A stretch of DNA of 64,000 nucleotides from the NCBI GenBank assembly GCA_963770635.1, contig CAVYQI010000004.1:372001-436000 (forward strand). Reading direction: 5' to 3'. The stretch's first letter is position 1, and each line of letters starts with the position of its first letter. Below, piece by piece: positions 8,499 to 18,546 of the stretch. Under the pieces are notes generated by a model. That model did not search any database. It was not told where the DNA came from and saw only the letters and a list, made by a program, of their open reading frames with translations. The stretch comes from DASZIT01 sp963770635. GTDB taxonomy: Bacteria > Actinomycetota > Acidimicrobiia > Acidimicrobiales > RAAP-2. Position numbers and translations under genes: made by a program.

Positions 8499-9866
8499 GT
8501 GCTGACCCTCGAAACCCTTCCCCGCCAGATCCAATCGGGTGATATCCACACCGTGCTGGTGGCCTTCCCCGATCTTCAGGGACGTCCGGTGGGCAAGCGG
8601 GTCACCGCGCCGTTCTTCCTCGAGCACGTCATCGACCACGGGATCGAGGTCTGCGATTATCTGCTGGCCGTCGACGTCGACATGGAGCCTCTCCCCGGCT
8701 ACCAGTTCGCCAACTGGGACAACGGCTATGGCGACCTGCACGCGGTCATCGACCCCCACACGGTCCGGTCGATCCCCTGGCTCCCGGGAAGCGCGCTGGT
8801 GCTCTGCGACCTCTTCACCCTGGACGACCAGCCGGTGGAGGTGTCCCCGCGCCGCATCCTGCAGCGACAACTCGAGCGGGCGGCGGAGCACGGGCTCGAG
8901 ATCAAATGCGCCACCGAGCTCGAGTTCTATCTCTTCCTCGACACCTACGCGGAGGCAACGGCCAAGCACTGGCAGGGGATCGTCCCGCACGCCGACACCA
9001 TCGAGGACTACCAACTGCTGCAGACATCCCGGGTCGAGCCCATCATCGGCCAGATCCGCAATCAGATGCTGACCGCCGGCATCCCCATCGAGTTCTCCAA
9101 GGGAGAGGCCGGGACCGGTCAGCACGAGATCAACATCACCTACGGGGGCGCCCTGGAGGTGGCCGACCGCCATCTGGTGTTCAAGAACGGGGTGAAGGAG
9201 ATCGCCTCCCAGCACGGCCGGGCCGTCACCTTCATGGCCAAGTGGTCGATGCAACACGCCGGTTCGTCGTGCCACATCCACACCAGCTTGTGGGATGCGA
9301 CGTCCGGAGCCCCCCTCATGGCCCCGGCCGATGACGGCACCACCTCCTCGGGGTTCTCGGAGATCGGCGAGCAGTTCCTGGCCGGGCAACTCCAGGGTGC
9401 CAGCCAGTTGGCGTGGTGCTTCGCACCGTATGTCAACTCCTATCGACGGTACGTCCCCGACTCGTGGGCGCCGACCGCCGTCGTGTGGGGAGAGGACAAC
9501 CGCACCTGCGGATTCCGGGCGGTGGGCACCGGGGACGGACGGCGGATCGAGAGCCGGGTGCCGGGGGCGGACGTGAATCCCTACATCGCCCTGGCCGGGT
9601 CGATCGCGGCCGGATTGTGGGGCATCGAGCACGAACTCGAACTCGAACCGGCCTTCGAGGGGAACGCCTACGCCGCCCCCGACGTCACCCGGCTCCCGTC
9701 GACCCTGGCCGAAGCCATCGACAACCTCGCCTCCAGTGAGGTGGCGCTGGAGGCCTTCGGCTCCGACGTCCACCACCACCTCCTCAACACCGCCCGCCAG
9801 GAATGGAGCAAGGCCAACACGGTGGTCACCGACTGGGAGCTGGCCCGCAATTTCGAGCGCATCTGA
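8499..9866 (+). CDS. Glutamine synthetase family ligase (GlnA-like)
   Basis: This 455-residue protein has glutamine synthetase landmarks: the metal-binding glutamates in CATELEFYLF and GTGQHEINI, the ATP-site His in SSCHIHTSLWD, and the RVPGADVNPYIALA segment. The N-terminal beta-grasp domain starts with HTVLVAFPDLQGRPVGKRV. The family includes true GlnA and gamma-glutamyl ligases for polyamines, anilines and ethanolamine. The nearby ALDH and SDR favour a catabolic gamma-glutamyl ligase over nitrogen assimilation, but this is inference. The start is the GTG at 8499. Confidence 0.88.
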   Translation: MLTLETLPRQIQSGDIHTVLVAFPDLQGRPVGKRVTAPFFLEHVIDHGIEVCDYLLAVDVDMEPLPGYQFANWDNGYGDLHAVIDPHTVRSIPWLPGSALVLCDLFTLDDQPVEVSPRRILQRQLERAAEHGLEIKCATELEFYLFLDTYAEATAKHWQGIVPHADTIEDYQLLQTSRVEPIIGQIRNQMLTAGIPIEFSKGEAGTGQHEINITYGGALEVADRHLVFKNGVKEIASQHGRAVTFMAKWSMQHAGSSCHIHTSLWDATSGAPLMAPADDGTTSSGFSEIGEQFLAGQLQGASQLAWCFAPYVNSYRRYVPDSWAPTAVVWGEDNRTCGFRAVGTGDGRRIESRVPGADVNPYIALAGSIAAGLWGIEHELELEPAFEGNAYAAPDVTRLPSTLAEAIDNLASSEVALEAFGSDVHHHLLNTARQEWSKANTVVTDWELARNFERI

Positions 9867-9909
9867 GGGGACTCCCGCACTCACCCGAACCCGAGCCGGC
9901 CCCTGCCCC

Positions 9910-9941
9910 TTGACGAACACCATCCGTCCTGGCACCATAAA
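9910..9941 (+). promoter_or_regulatory. Possible promoter of the leuA leader transcript
   Basis: TTGACG at 9910-9915 resembles a -35 box. An AT-rich CATAAA at 9936-9941 could be the -10, although the 20-nt spacer is long. It lies just upstream of the leader peptide ATG at 9949. Assigned from sequence only. Confidence 0.3.
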
Positions 9942-9948
9942 AGGCATC

Positions 9949-9987
9949 ATGTATTGCACCGCGAGCTCGGACCTCCTTCTCACCTGA
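9949..9987 (+). CDS. leuL: leuA leader peptide with Leu control codons
   Basis: This is a 12-codon frame, MYCTASSDLLLT, with three consecutive leucine codons (CTC CTT CTC) near its end. AAAAGG lies 4 nt before the ATG. The stop codon is directly followed by a hairpin and then an intrinsic terminator, upstream of leuA. This is the arrangement expected of ribosome-mediated attenuation: stalling at scarce Leu-tRNA would change the RNA fold and let transcription continue into leuA. Leucine leader peptides are established in actinobacteria; this particular one is inferred from sequence. Confidence 0.8.
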   Translation: MYCTASSDLLLT

Positions 9988-9988
9988 C

Positions 9989-10013
9989 GGCGAACGCCAC
10001 AATCGCGTTCGCC
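9989..10013 (+). promoter_or_regulatory. Leader hairpin after the leuL stop codon
   Basis: A perfect 9-bp stem, GGCGAACGC at 9989-9997 with GCGTTCGCC at 10005-10013, has a 7-nt loop and begins two bases after the leader peptide stop. It is probably the pause or alternative structure of the attenuator. A classic antiterminator pairing with the terminator 5' arm is not obvious. Confidence 0.65.
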
Positions 10014-10016
10014 CGC

Positions 10017-10050
10017 AACCTCCTGAGCCGAAATGGCCAGGAGGTTTTTT
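10017..10050 (+). terminator. Intrinsic terminator (attenuator) upstream of leuA
   Basis: AACCTCCTG (10017-10025) pairs perfectly with CAGGAGGTT (10038-10046). The stem is extended by GCC/GGC around a GAAAT loop, with A10026 bulged, and is followed by a run of six T (10045-10050). The 3' arm also contains AGGAGG placed 7 nt before an in-frame ATG at 10052. The hairpin could therefore hide a ribosome-binding site as well as end transcription. Confidence 0.85.
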
Positions 10051-10132
10051 GATGGCCCAGCGCCGACCGCGCCAACAGTCAGGGAAGACGGAATCGAGAA
10101 CCCGGAACACCGGAAGACATAAGGGAGCAACA

Positions 10133-11893
<1,761 letters not shown>

Positions 11894-11943
11894 CGGCGGA
11901 CACCGTCCCGGCCGTCTCGCCGGGCGGCGCCACATATGTGACG

Positions 11944-12813
11944 ATGGAGAGCATGGACGCGGAACGGGTTATTTTCGACGGCTTCGAGGGAGTCCACCTG
12001 GTGGCCGACGTCCGGGGTGATCCGGACGCCTGGCCGGTGCTATTCCTCCACGGGGGTGGCCAGACCCGGTATGCGTGGGGATCGACGGCGGAGACGGTGG
12101 CCACGCAAGGATGGCGGACGGTTGCTCTCGACCTCCGGGGCCACGGGGACAGCGACTGGGCCCCCAACGGTGACTATTCGTTCACCGCCTTCTGCGCCGA
12201 TGTGGTGACAGTGGCCGACCAGCTGGGGCGGCCGCCGGTGCTGGTGGGCGCGTCGCTGGGAGGGATGTCGGCCATGCTCGCCGAAGGGACCAGTGACCGG
12301 CCGGTCTCCAGCGGCCTGGTGCTGGTGGACATCACACCCAAGGCCAACCCGGTCGGCATCAACCGGATCAAGGATTTCATGTTGTCGGGCATCGATGGAT
12401 TCGATTCCCTCGAGGATGCGGCCAAGGCGATCGCCGCCTACACCCCGCAACGGACCCGGCAGGTCAACCCGGCCGGCCTGATGAAGGTCCTGCGCCAACG
12501 GGACGACCGCTGGTACTGGCACTGGGATCCGAAGTTCATCGGCCTGGACCGCACCGAGGTCGTGCCCGATCGTCTGGCCGGGCTACTCGACGTGGCCATG
12601 AGCAATATCCATGTGCCGACCATGCTGGTCCGGGGACTTCTCAGCGATGTCGTCACCCAGGAGGGAGTCGACGAATTGTTGGCGCAGATTCCCGGTGCCA
12701 CTGTGGTCGATGTCGCCGGCGCCGCCCACATGATCGCCGGCGATCGCAACGACGCGTTCTCCGATGCCGTGATCGCGTTCCTGCAGGACCGCATCCGACC
12801 ACTGATCAGTTAA
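11944..12813 (+). CDS. Alpha/beta hydrolase (serine hydrolase)
   Basis: This 289-residue alpha/beta hydrolase has the oxyanion motif FLHGGGQTRYAW, DLRGHGDS, the nucleophile elbow GASLGG (Ser) and a C-terminal AGAAHMIAGDRND carrying the likely catalytic His. It resembles peroxidase-type and 3-oxoadipate enol-lactonase-like hydrolases. The substrate is unknown. Starts at 11938 (GTG), 11944 (ATG) and 11953 (ATG) are all in frame; the middle one is used here. Confidence 0.8.
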   Translation: MESMDAERVIFDGFEGVHLVADVRGDPDAWPVLFLHGGGQTRYAWGSTAETVATQGWRTVALDLRGHGDSDWAPNGDYSFTAFCADVVTVADQLGRPPVLVGASLGGMSAMLAEGTSDRPVSSGLVLVDITPKANPVGINRIKDFMLSGIDGFDSLEDAAKAIAAYTPQRTRQVNPAGLMKVLRQRDDRWYWHWDPKFIGLDRTEVVPDRLAGLLDVAMSNIHVPTMLVRGLLSDVVTQEGVDELLAQIPGATVVDVAGAAHMIAGDRNDAFSDAVIAFLQDRIRPLIS

Positions 12814-12825
12814 TCGGGGCGGGAT

Positions 12826-13482
12826 TCAGTCGCGGCCCAGGACCTCCGCCTCCCGGGCGGCGGAGCGTGAACGAACCAGCTCCACGACGTCGGCCGGGGC
12901 CTTGGACGGCGCCCCGGCGTCAAAGGGGGGCTGCGGGTCGTATTCGAGGCCAAGTTGGATGGCCTGGGCGATGACTGGACCGTGGGTTTCGGCCACCAGA
13001 GTCAGGGCCAGGTCGATGCCGGCCGAGACGCCGGCCGCCGTCCAGATCTTTCCCCGGTGCACCACCCGTTCTTCGGTGGGCGTGGCCCCGTACTTGGCCA
13101 ACTCGTCATAGGCGGACCAGTGGGTGGTGGCATCGAGTCCGTCGAGCAGGCCGGTGGCACCGAGTATCAAGGCGCCGGTGCACACCGAGGTGGTGTAGGT
13201 GGTGAGGGGGTGTACCGCGGTGACCCAGTCGACGATGGGGTCGCCGTCCCGAGCCATTCGACGGGTGATGAAACCTCCGGGCACGACCGCGATGTCGGGC
13301 GCGTCGACCTCGTCGAAAGTGTGGACGATGTTCAGCCGCAAAAGGCCGACGTCATCGGCCAGCTCCCCCGCCTTGGAGGCGCAGAGAACGACTTCGGCAT
13401 CGGGGAGTTGGGTGAACACCTGATAGGGACCGATGGCGTCGAGGGCGGTGAGACCGGGGTACAAGCCGATGGCGATCTGCAT
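12826..13482 (-). CDS. DJ-1/PfpI family protein
   Basis: This 218-residue protein has a class-I glutamine amidotransferase-like fold. It starts IAIGLYPGLTALDAIGPYQ, has the conserved PGG in VVPGGFITRR, and the nucleophile Cys in TTSVCTGALILG. The N-terminal glutamate typical of DJ-1 is replaced by Asp in ALDAIGP, as in isonitrile hydratase-like members. Probable roles are isonitrile hydration or aldehyde detoxification. It lies convergent with the upstream hydrolase and divergent from the metallo-hydrolase gene. Confidence 0.82.
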   Translation of the reverse strand: MQIAIGLYPGLTALDAIGPYQVFTQLPDAEVVLCASKAGELADDVGLLRLNIVHTFDEVDAPDIAVVPGGFITRRMARDGDPIVDWVTAVHPLTTYTTSVCTGALILGATGLLDGLDATTHWSAYDELAKYGATPTEERVVHRGKIWTAAGVSAGIDLALTLVAETHGPVIAQAIQLGLEYDPQPPFDAGAPSKAPADVVELVRSRSAAREAEVLGRD

Positions 13483-13555
13483 CCGCAGCTTCCTCGCTTC
13501 CGTCGGGGTCAGAACCTACAGTTTGGCTCATCGACACCATAGGTTGGGTCTGGCC

Positions 13556-14497
13556 ATGAGTACCTCGGAGGTGGATTCCGGCTCCCTCGACCCACCCCGG
13601 GTCGAGGAGGTGAGCGAGGGCATCTTTGCCTACATCCAGCCCGATGGCAGTTGGTACATCAACAACACCGGTTTCCTGGTCGGGAGCCGCGGCGTGATCA
13701 GCATCGACTCGTGCTCGACAGCACGACGCACCCGGGCCTATCTCGACGCCATAGCCGGGATCACCGATCAACCCGTCCGGACCTTGCTCAATACCCACCA
13801 TCACGGGGACCACACCCACGGTAACTATCAGTTCGACGGAGCCACCATCGTGGCCCACGAGTGGTGCCGGCGGGAGATGATCGCTACCGGTCTTCCCGCC
13901 AACGTCGGAGTCTGGACCGCGGTGGAGTGGGGCGCCCTGGAGCTGGATCCCCCGTTCCTCACCTACCGGGACGAGGTTGCGGTGTGGGTGGACGACTTGC
14001 GCTGCGAACTCCGCCATGTGGGATCGCCGGCGCACACCACCAATGACTCCATCGTCTGGATACCCGAGCGCTCGGTGCTCTTCTCGGGGGACCTGCTGTT
14101 CAACGATTGCACCCCCTTCGTGCTCATGGGGTCGGTCACCGGAGCCATTGATGTCCTCCAAACTGTGCTGAAGCCGCTACAGGCCGACACCATCGTGCCC
14201 GGCCACGGACCGGTCGGAGGTCCAGGGTTGATCGATGACGTGCTCGCCTATCTGCAGTTCGTCCTCGCCACCGCCGAAGACGGGCTAGCTGCCGGACTGT
14301 CCCCGCTGGGTGCCGCCCAAGCCGCCGATCTCGGTCGTTTCGCCGAGCTTCTCGACTCCGAGCGCATCGTCGGCAACCTCCACCGGGCCTATGCCGAGCT
14401 CAACGGCGCGGCGCCGGGCGCACCGGTCGACCTTCTGGCCGCCATCGGCGACATGATCACCTTCAACGGTGGTCGCCCGCTCACCTGCTTGGCCTGA
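13556..14497 (+). CDS. MBL-fold metallo-hydrolase
   Basis: This 313-residue metallo-beta-lactamase-fold protein carries the zinc motif THHHGDHTHGN, a further His in HVGSPAHTTND, the Asp in LFSGDLLFND and a late His in IVPGHGPVGG. The set is complete for a dinuclear zinc site. The architecture resembles cyclase-associated and quinoprotein-relay-like hydrolases, with no signal peptide visible. The start is the ATG at 13556. It may hydrolyse a thioester or lactone; the substrate is not determinable. Confidence 0.88.
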   Translation: MSTSEVDSGSLDPPRVEEVSEGIFAYIQPDGSWYINNTGFLVGSRGVISIDSCSTARRTRAYLDAIAGITDQPVRTLLNTHHHGDHTHGNYQFDGATIVAHEWCRREMIATGLPANVGVWTAVEWGALELDPPFLTYRDEVAVWVDDLRCELRHVGSPAHTTNDSIVWIPERSVLFSGDLLFNDCTPFVLMGSVTGAIDVLQTVLKPLQADTIVPGHGPVGGPGLIDDVLAYLQFVLATAEDGLAAGLSPLGAAQAADLGRFAELLDSERIVGNLHRAYAELNGAAPGAPVDLLAAIGDMITFNGGRPLTCLA

Positions 14498-14611
14498 CCC
14501 CATGCCGGCTGGCAGCCCGGGGTCGGCCACCATGCTCATGAGGGCGGGTCAGCGCTCCCGGTGGGATGATGGATGACGTAGAGCCACGTCGGGCTATTCG
14601 CCAACGGACCG

Positions 14612-15520
14612 TCAACTCTGGTGACCGATGGTCTCCACGATGTTCAGGCTTTCACGGTAAAGGGCCTCCTGAGCCTCGACATCGTAGGAGGCATCGGACG
14701 ACCGGATTGAACGGGTCCCGGCGAAGTAGGTGCCGGTGGTCTTGGCGAGGTCCGGATCGGTGACCAGTCGGGCCAGGTCGGCTCCGGACCGCTTCGGGGT
14801 GTTGACCCCAGGGAGCACCACCAGGGCCTTGGCCACGGTGGCGAAGACCGCTCGTGCCAGCATTCCCGCGTCACGGGCCAGCCCGGTGCCCGGCATCAAA
14901 CCCGGGTCGAAGGCGTTGACCGTGATGCCGCGATCCTCGAGGCGGCGGGCCAGCGCGTAGGTGGTGAGGACGTTGGCCAACTTCGATGTGGTGTACCGAC
15001 GCCGTCCGTCCTTGGCGGCCGAGTCACCCTCCACCTCGGTAGGCGGGTAGGCCAACTGGTAGGCGCTGGCGTGCAGCGGGTGCGGCATCCCGGTGCGGTT
15101 GGCCGGATCGTGGGTCCCCGACGAGACGAACACGATGCGGGCCGGCGCTTCCAGACAGGAGAGCAACCCTTCCACCAGGGCGAGATGCCCGAGATGATTG
15201 ATGCCGAAGGTGGCCTCCACCCCGTCCTCGGTGCGGGCCCGATGGGTGAACTGCAGCCCGGCGTTGCATACCACCGCCTGGAGAGGCGGGAGCCCGGCGG
15301 CGACCAATTCACGGGTGAAGGTCCGCACCGAGGCCAGAGAGGCCAGGTCCAGGACCATCGGGTGGGCGCCGATCGATGCAGCGGCGGATTCGACCCGTCC
15401 CGGGTCCCGGCTGGTGATGACCACCTGCAGCTCGGGATCGGTGACCAGCGCCCGGGCGCACTCCCGTCCCAGCCCACTGGTCCCTCCGGTGACGATCACG
15501 GTGCTCCGGGCCGACGCCAT
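14612..15520 (-). CDS. SDR oxidoreductase (protochlorophyllide reductase/retinol dehydrogenase-like)
   Basis: This 302-residue SDR has TGGTSGLGRECA as cofactor motif, VCNAGLQ, an INHLGHLALVEGL segment and the active site YTTSKLANVL. The INHLGHF-like and TSKLAN pattern is that of the retinol dehydrogenase / LPOR-like branch, which usually prefers NADP(H). Photosynthesis genes are not present, so a lipid or steroid-type ketone is more likely than a chlorophyll precursor. The start is the ATG at 15520, followed by MASARSTVIVTGG. Confidence 0.85.
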   Translation of the reverse strand: MASARSTVIVTGGTSGLGRECARALVTDPELQVVITSRDPGRVESAAASIGAHPMVLDLASLASVRTFTRELVAAGLPPLQAVVCNAGLQFTHRARTEDGVEATFGINHLGHLALVEGLLSCLEAPARIVFVSSGTHDPANRTGMPHPLHASAYQLAYPPTEVEGDSAAKDGRRRYTTSKLANVLTTYALARRLEDRGITVNAFDPGLMPGTGLARDAGMLARAVFATVAKALVVLPGVNTPKRSGADLARLVTDPDLAKTTGTYFAGTRSIRSSDASYDVEAQEALYRESLNIVETIGHQS

Positions 15521-15599
15521 GGGTCCCAGCCTGCCACGACATCCAACCACCGGGTCGGGTGACTTGGTCTCGCCGGGTGGCTCGGGCCATGCTGGGGCG

Positions 15600-15965
15600 A
15601 TGTACGCCGGGCTTCATCACATGCAACTGGCGATGCCGGCCGGTGGCGAGCCAGCCGCTCGGCAGTTCTTCGTCGACGTCCTCGGGATGGAAGAGATCCC
15701 CAAGCCCCCGGTGCTGGCGGCCCGGGGCGGGGCCTGGTTCACCAGCGGCGGCCTCGAGCTTCACCTCGGGGTCGAGGACGACTTCCGGCCGGCGAAAAAG
15801 GGCCACCCTGGCATCCTGGTCGACGACATCGAAGAGATCGTGCGCCGGTTGGCCGCCGACGGGCAGGAGGCCACCTGGGATCGCGACTTCCCCGGGTTCC
15901 GGCGTGTCTACGCCGCCGACCCGTTCGGCAACCGGCTCGAGTTCCTGGAGCCGATCGACCCCTGA
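15600..15965 (+). CDS. VOC/glyoxalase-fold protein
   Basis: This 121-residue vicinal-oxygen-chelate protein starts GLHHMQLAMPAG, with a potential metal His, and has the family end pattern FRRVYAADPFGNRLEFLEP with the terminal Glu ligand. Two beta-alpha-beta-beta-beta units fit its length. Members include glyoxalase-like lyases and antibiotic-binding proteins; no specific role can be given. It is divergent from the SDR at 14612-15520. Confidence 0.82.
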   Translation: MYAGLHHMQLAMPAGGEPAARQFFVDVLGMEEIPKPPVLAARGGAWFTSGGLELHLGVEDDFRPAKKGHPGILVDDIEEIVRRLAADGQEATWDRDFPGFRRVYAADPFGNRLEFLEPIDP

Positions 15966-16026
15966 TCGGAACCGACGACCAGAGGCCAGAGATTCCCGCT
16001 GGGTCAGCAACAGGAGCGTTGCGCAA

Positions 16027-16854
16027 CTACTCCCGCCAAGAAACGGCGTAGGTGTGAGTGGGTTCCGGTATACCCTTGAGCACGAGTTCGCCCAGATCGT
16101 CAAAACGGAACGGCTTGCCAATACACAGTTCACGGACGGCGACGGACACTGCTATGTCGCCGGAAGACGCGGCGGCGCATAACCGGGCAGCGAGTTGCAC
16201 GGCCGCGCCGAACAGGTCGGCGTGGTCGTCAGTGACCGGCTCGCCCGCACTGATGCCGATGCTCACATCGAGCGGAATGGTCGCCCCCTGATTGCGCTCA
16301 TGAAGTCGCCGCTGTACCTCCACCGCGAAGGCGACGGCCGAAACGACCGACGTGAAAGCGGCCATGATGCCGTCGCCGGTATGTTTGACCTCACGACCTT
16401 CATGGGTGACGAGTTCGCTACGAACAATGCTGTTGTGCTCTCCGAGTAGTTGCATATGGCCGTCATCGCCGAGTTGTTGCGTTTGGGCGACGGAGCCACA
16501 CACATCGGTGAACACGATCGCTCGTAAGGCCGGCGCGGTGTACGCAGTGCCCACGGGATGATTGGGCAGTGACCCGAAGAAGTTGTTCAGCGGCACAGAC
16601 TCATCGATCTCCAAAATGGTGCTGGCCAACAGGCCATGCGATTCTCGGTGCACGGTCTCTATGGCTTGCTTGCTCGGCCCTTCGGCAAGACAGAACACCG
16701 ACCCGTTGTCGGGTTCAAACCAGTAGGTGTGATAGCGCACTCCATGCTTTTCTTGGACCCCAACATCGAGCCGGTGCGCGTCGGCAAGCGCTTCGGGCGT
16801 CACTCCCGGGGCGTCGTGGCGATCGATGTACATCGGCACGGCGTCAACGTACAC
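16027..16854 (-). CDS. DUF4242 (SCO4226-like) domain fused to class III nucleotidyl cyclase
   Basis: The 275-residue protein joins two domains. Residues 1-85 match the SCO4226-type nickel-binding DUF4242 family (VQEKHGVRYHTYWFEPD, FCLAEGPSKQAI, VHRESHGL). Residues 110-275 are a class III adenylate/guanylate cyclase domain with metal aspartates in IVFTDVCGS and HTGDGIMAAF and the substrate-selecting Lys in REVKHTGDG. The usual transition-state Asn is Gln here (GAAVQLAAR), so activity may be weak or absent. G+C and codon use look lower than in neighbouring genes, hinting at acquisition. The start could also be the Met at residue 8. Confidence 0.85.
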   Translation of the reverse strand: MYVDAVPMYIDRHDAPGVTPEALADAHRLDVGVQEKHGVRYHTYWFEPDNGSVFCLAEGPSKQAIETVHRESHGLLASTILEIDESVPLNNFFGSLPNHPVGTAYTAPALRAIVFTDVCGSVAQTQQLGDDGHMQLLGEHNSIVRSELVTHEGREVKHTGDGIMAAFTSVVSAVAFAVEVQRRLHERNQGATIPLDVSIGISAGEPVTDDHADLFGAAVQLAARLCAAASSGDIAVSVAVRELCIGKPFRFDDLGELVLKGIPEPTHTYAVSWRE

Positions 16855-16959
16855 CTCCGTGGATCGCTCCGCCTAGGTCGAACCAGCCGGCTGGGGGCGC
16901 CGATGCGCATCGGTCGGTAGTGAGACTGACGGACCCTCGGCGTCGGTTCGGTGCCGGGG

Positions 16960-18546
16960 TCAGAACCGGTTGAGGCGCTTGTGGATACCCTTCGTCTGTT
17001 TGTACAAGGCGACGAATTCCTTGTACAGGTGGTCATAGACCGGGGCGGTGGCCGGATCCGGGGTGAAAGTGCGCCGAACCTTCACCATGGCCGGGATCTG
17101 ATCGACCGCGATGCTCCCGAGGGCCAGCAGCGTCACCAGCCCTGCGCCCCGCACGTTGGCCAGGACCGGGTCCTCGACCTGGCGGATCTCCCGGCCCAGC
17201 ACATCGGCGTGGATCTGGCACCACTGATCGGAGTTGGCCCCACCCCCGATGAAGGCCATCGAGTCGAAGCTGCGCCCGGCGAACCGCTCGACCGCCGCCA
17301 ACAGCCACCGGGAGTTGAAGGCCACCCCCTCGAAGACGGCTCGGACCATCTCCGCCGGCGACGTCGACAGCGAGAGGTTGTGAAATCCGGCTCGGATGGT
17401 GTGGTCGTCGACCGGGGTCCGCTCCCCGTTGAGCCAGGGGGTGAACAGGACCCGCCCACTCCCGGGCGCCACCGCGTCGACCATCTCGTTCATGGTGTCG
17501 AAACTGTCAGCCAGGCTCAGGGTGTCCCGGAGGAAGGTCAGGCAGGCTCCCGCCGTCTCGTGCTCGTTGACGACGATGTACTTCCCGGCCAGGGCGGCGG
17601 GGATGGAGGCGACATTGGTGGTGATCGAGGTCTTCTTGAACGGCACGTGGGCCGAGATCCACGACGACGTCCCGATATAGAGGTGGGCGGAGAAGTCAGC
17701 CACCGATCCGGAGCCGAACACCGCCGAGTGCACGTCGCCGGAGCCCACCGCCACCGGTATCCCCGCCGGCAACCCGAGGTCGGCCGCCGCCCCGGCGGTG
17801 AGCGGGCCGACGATGCTCCCCGGCGCCACCAGGTCGGGCAGCTTGGCCCGATCGAGCCCGGTGATGGCCAGCAGCCGGTCGTCGTAGACCACCCGGTCGA
17901 TCCTCCGGTTGTCGGTGACCCAGTGGGCGGCGATGGAGTCGAAGGAGGCGCAGGTGCGTCCGGTGAGCTTGAGATTGAGATAGTCGACCGGCTCCAGGAA
18001 GGTGACGGTGTCCCGGTAGATCGCCGGGAACTGGTCACGGATGAACAGGATGTGCGACACCGGGTCCTTGCCCGAGAGGCCCGGCGCCCCGCCGGTGACC
18101 CGCACCCACCGGAGGATCTTGCGGGGGTCGTAGCCCAGCAGGTTCACCGGGCCCCGGGCCGCCGCCCGGATGGCCCGGTTGCCGCGGGAGTCCATCCAGA
18201 TGATCGCCCGCATCAACGGGGCTCCGTCGGCGCCGACCGCCACCGTGCCCGACCACTGGGAGGTGCAGCCGACCCCGATGAAGTCGGTGAGGGGGACGGC
18301 GGCGCCGGCCACCGCGTCGTGCGCCGCCGAGCAGATCGCCGACCACCAATCGGCCGGGTCCTGCTCCGCGCCCCCGCCGTCAAGGAGATGCAGTGGCACC
18401 GAGGCGAAGCCGTGGGCCACGATCCGCCCGGTGGTCGACACCACCGCCACCTTCGGCCCCCCGGTCCCGAGGTCGACGGCCAGTACATACTGCTCGCCGG
18501 CGGCGGCGACCGGTCCTCCGGCCGGCGTCTCCGCCGAGGCGGTCAT
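16960..18546 (-). CDS. FGGY-family carbohydrate kinase (xylulokinase-like)
   Basis: This 528-residue sugar kinase has the N-terminal ATPase-fold phosphate motif DLGTGGPKVAVV near residue 26, a QDPADWWSA segment, QWSGTVAVGADG, and the second lobe with FIGGGANSDQWCQIHADVLG. It would phosphorylate a pentulose or related polyol. The start ATG overlaps the ileS stop codon (ATGA), so it is translated from the ileS message. That pairing has no obvious metabolic logic. Confidence 0.88.
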   Translation of the reverse strand: MTASAETPAGGPVAAAGEQYVLAVDLGTGGPKVAVVSTTGRIVAHGFASVPLHLLDGGGAEQDPADWWSAICSAAHDAVAGAAVPLTDFIGVGCTSQWSGTVAVGADGAPLMRAIIWMDSRGNRAIRAAARGPVNLLGYDPRKILRWVRVTGGAPGLSGKDPVSHILFIRDQFPAIYRDTVTFLEPVDYLNLKLTGRTCASFDSIAAHWVTDNRRIDRVVYDDRLLAITGLDRAKLPDLVAPGSIVGPLTAGAAADLGLPAGIPVAVGSGDVHSAVFGSGSVADFSAHLYIGTSSWISAHVPFKKTSITTNVASIPAALAGKYIVVNEHETAGACLTFLRDTLSLADSFDTMNEMVDAVAPGSGRVLFTPWLNGERTPVDDHTIRAGFHNLSLSTSPAEMVRAVFEGVAFNSRWLLAAVERFAGRSFDSMAFIGGGANSDQWCQIHADVLGREIRQVEDPVLANVRGAGLVTLLALGSIAVDQIPAMVKVRRTFTPDPATAPVYDHLYKEFVALYKQTKGIHKRLNRF

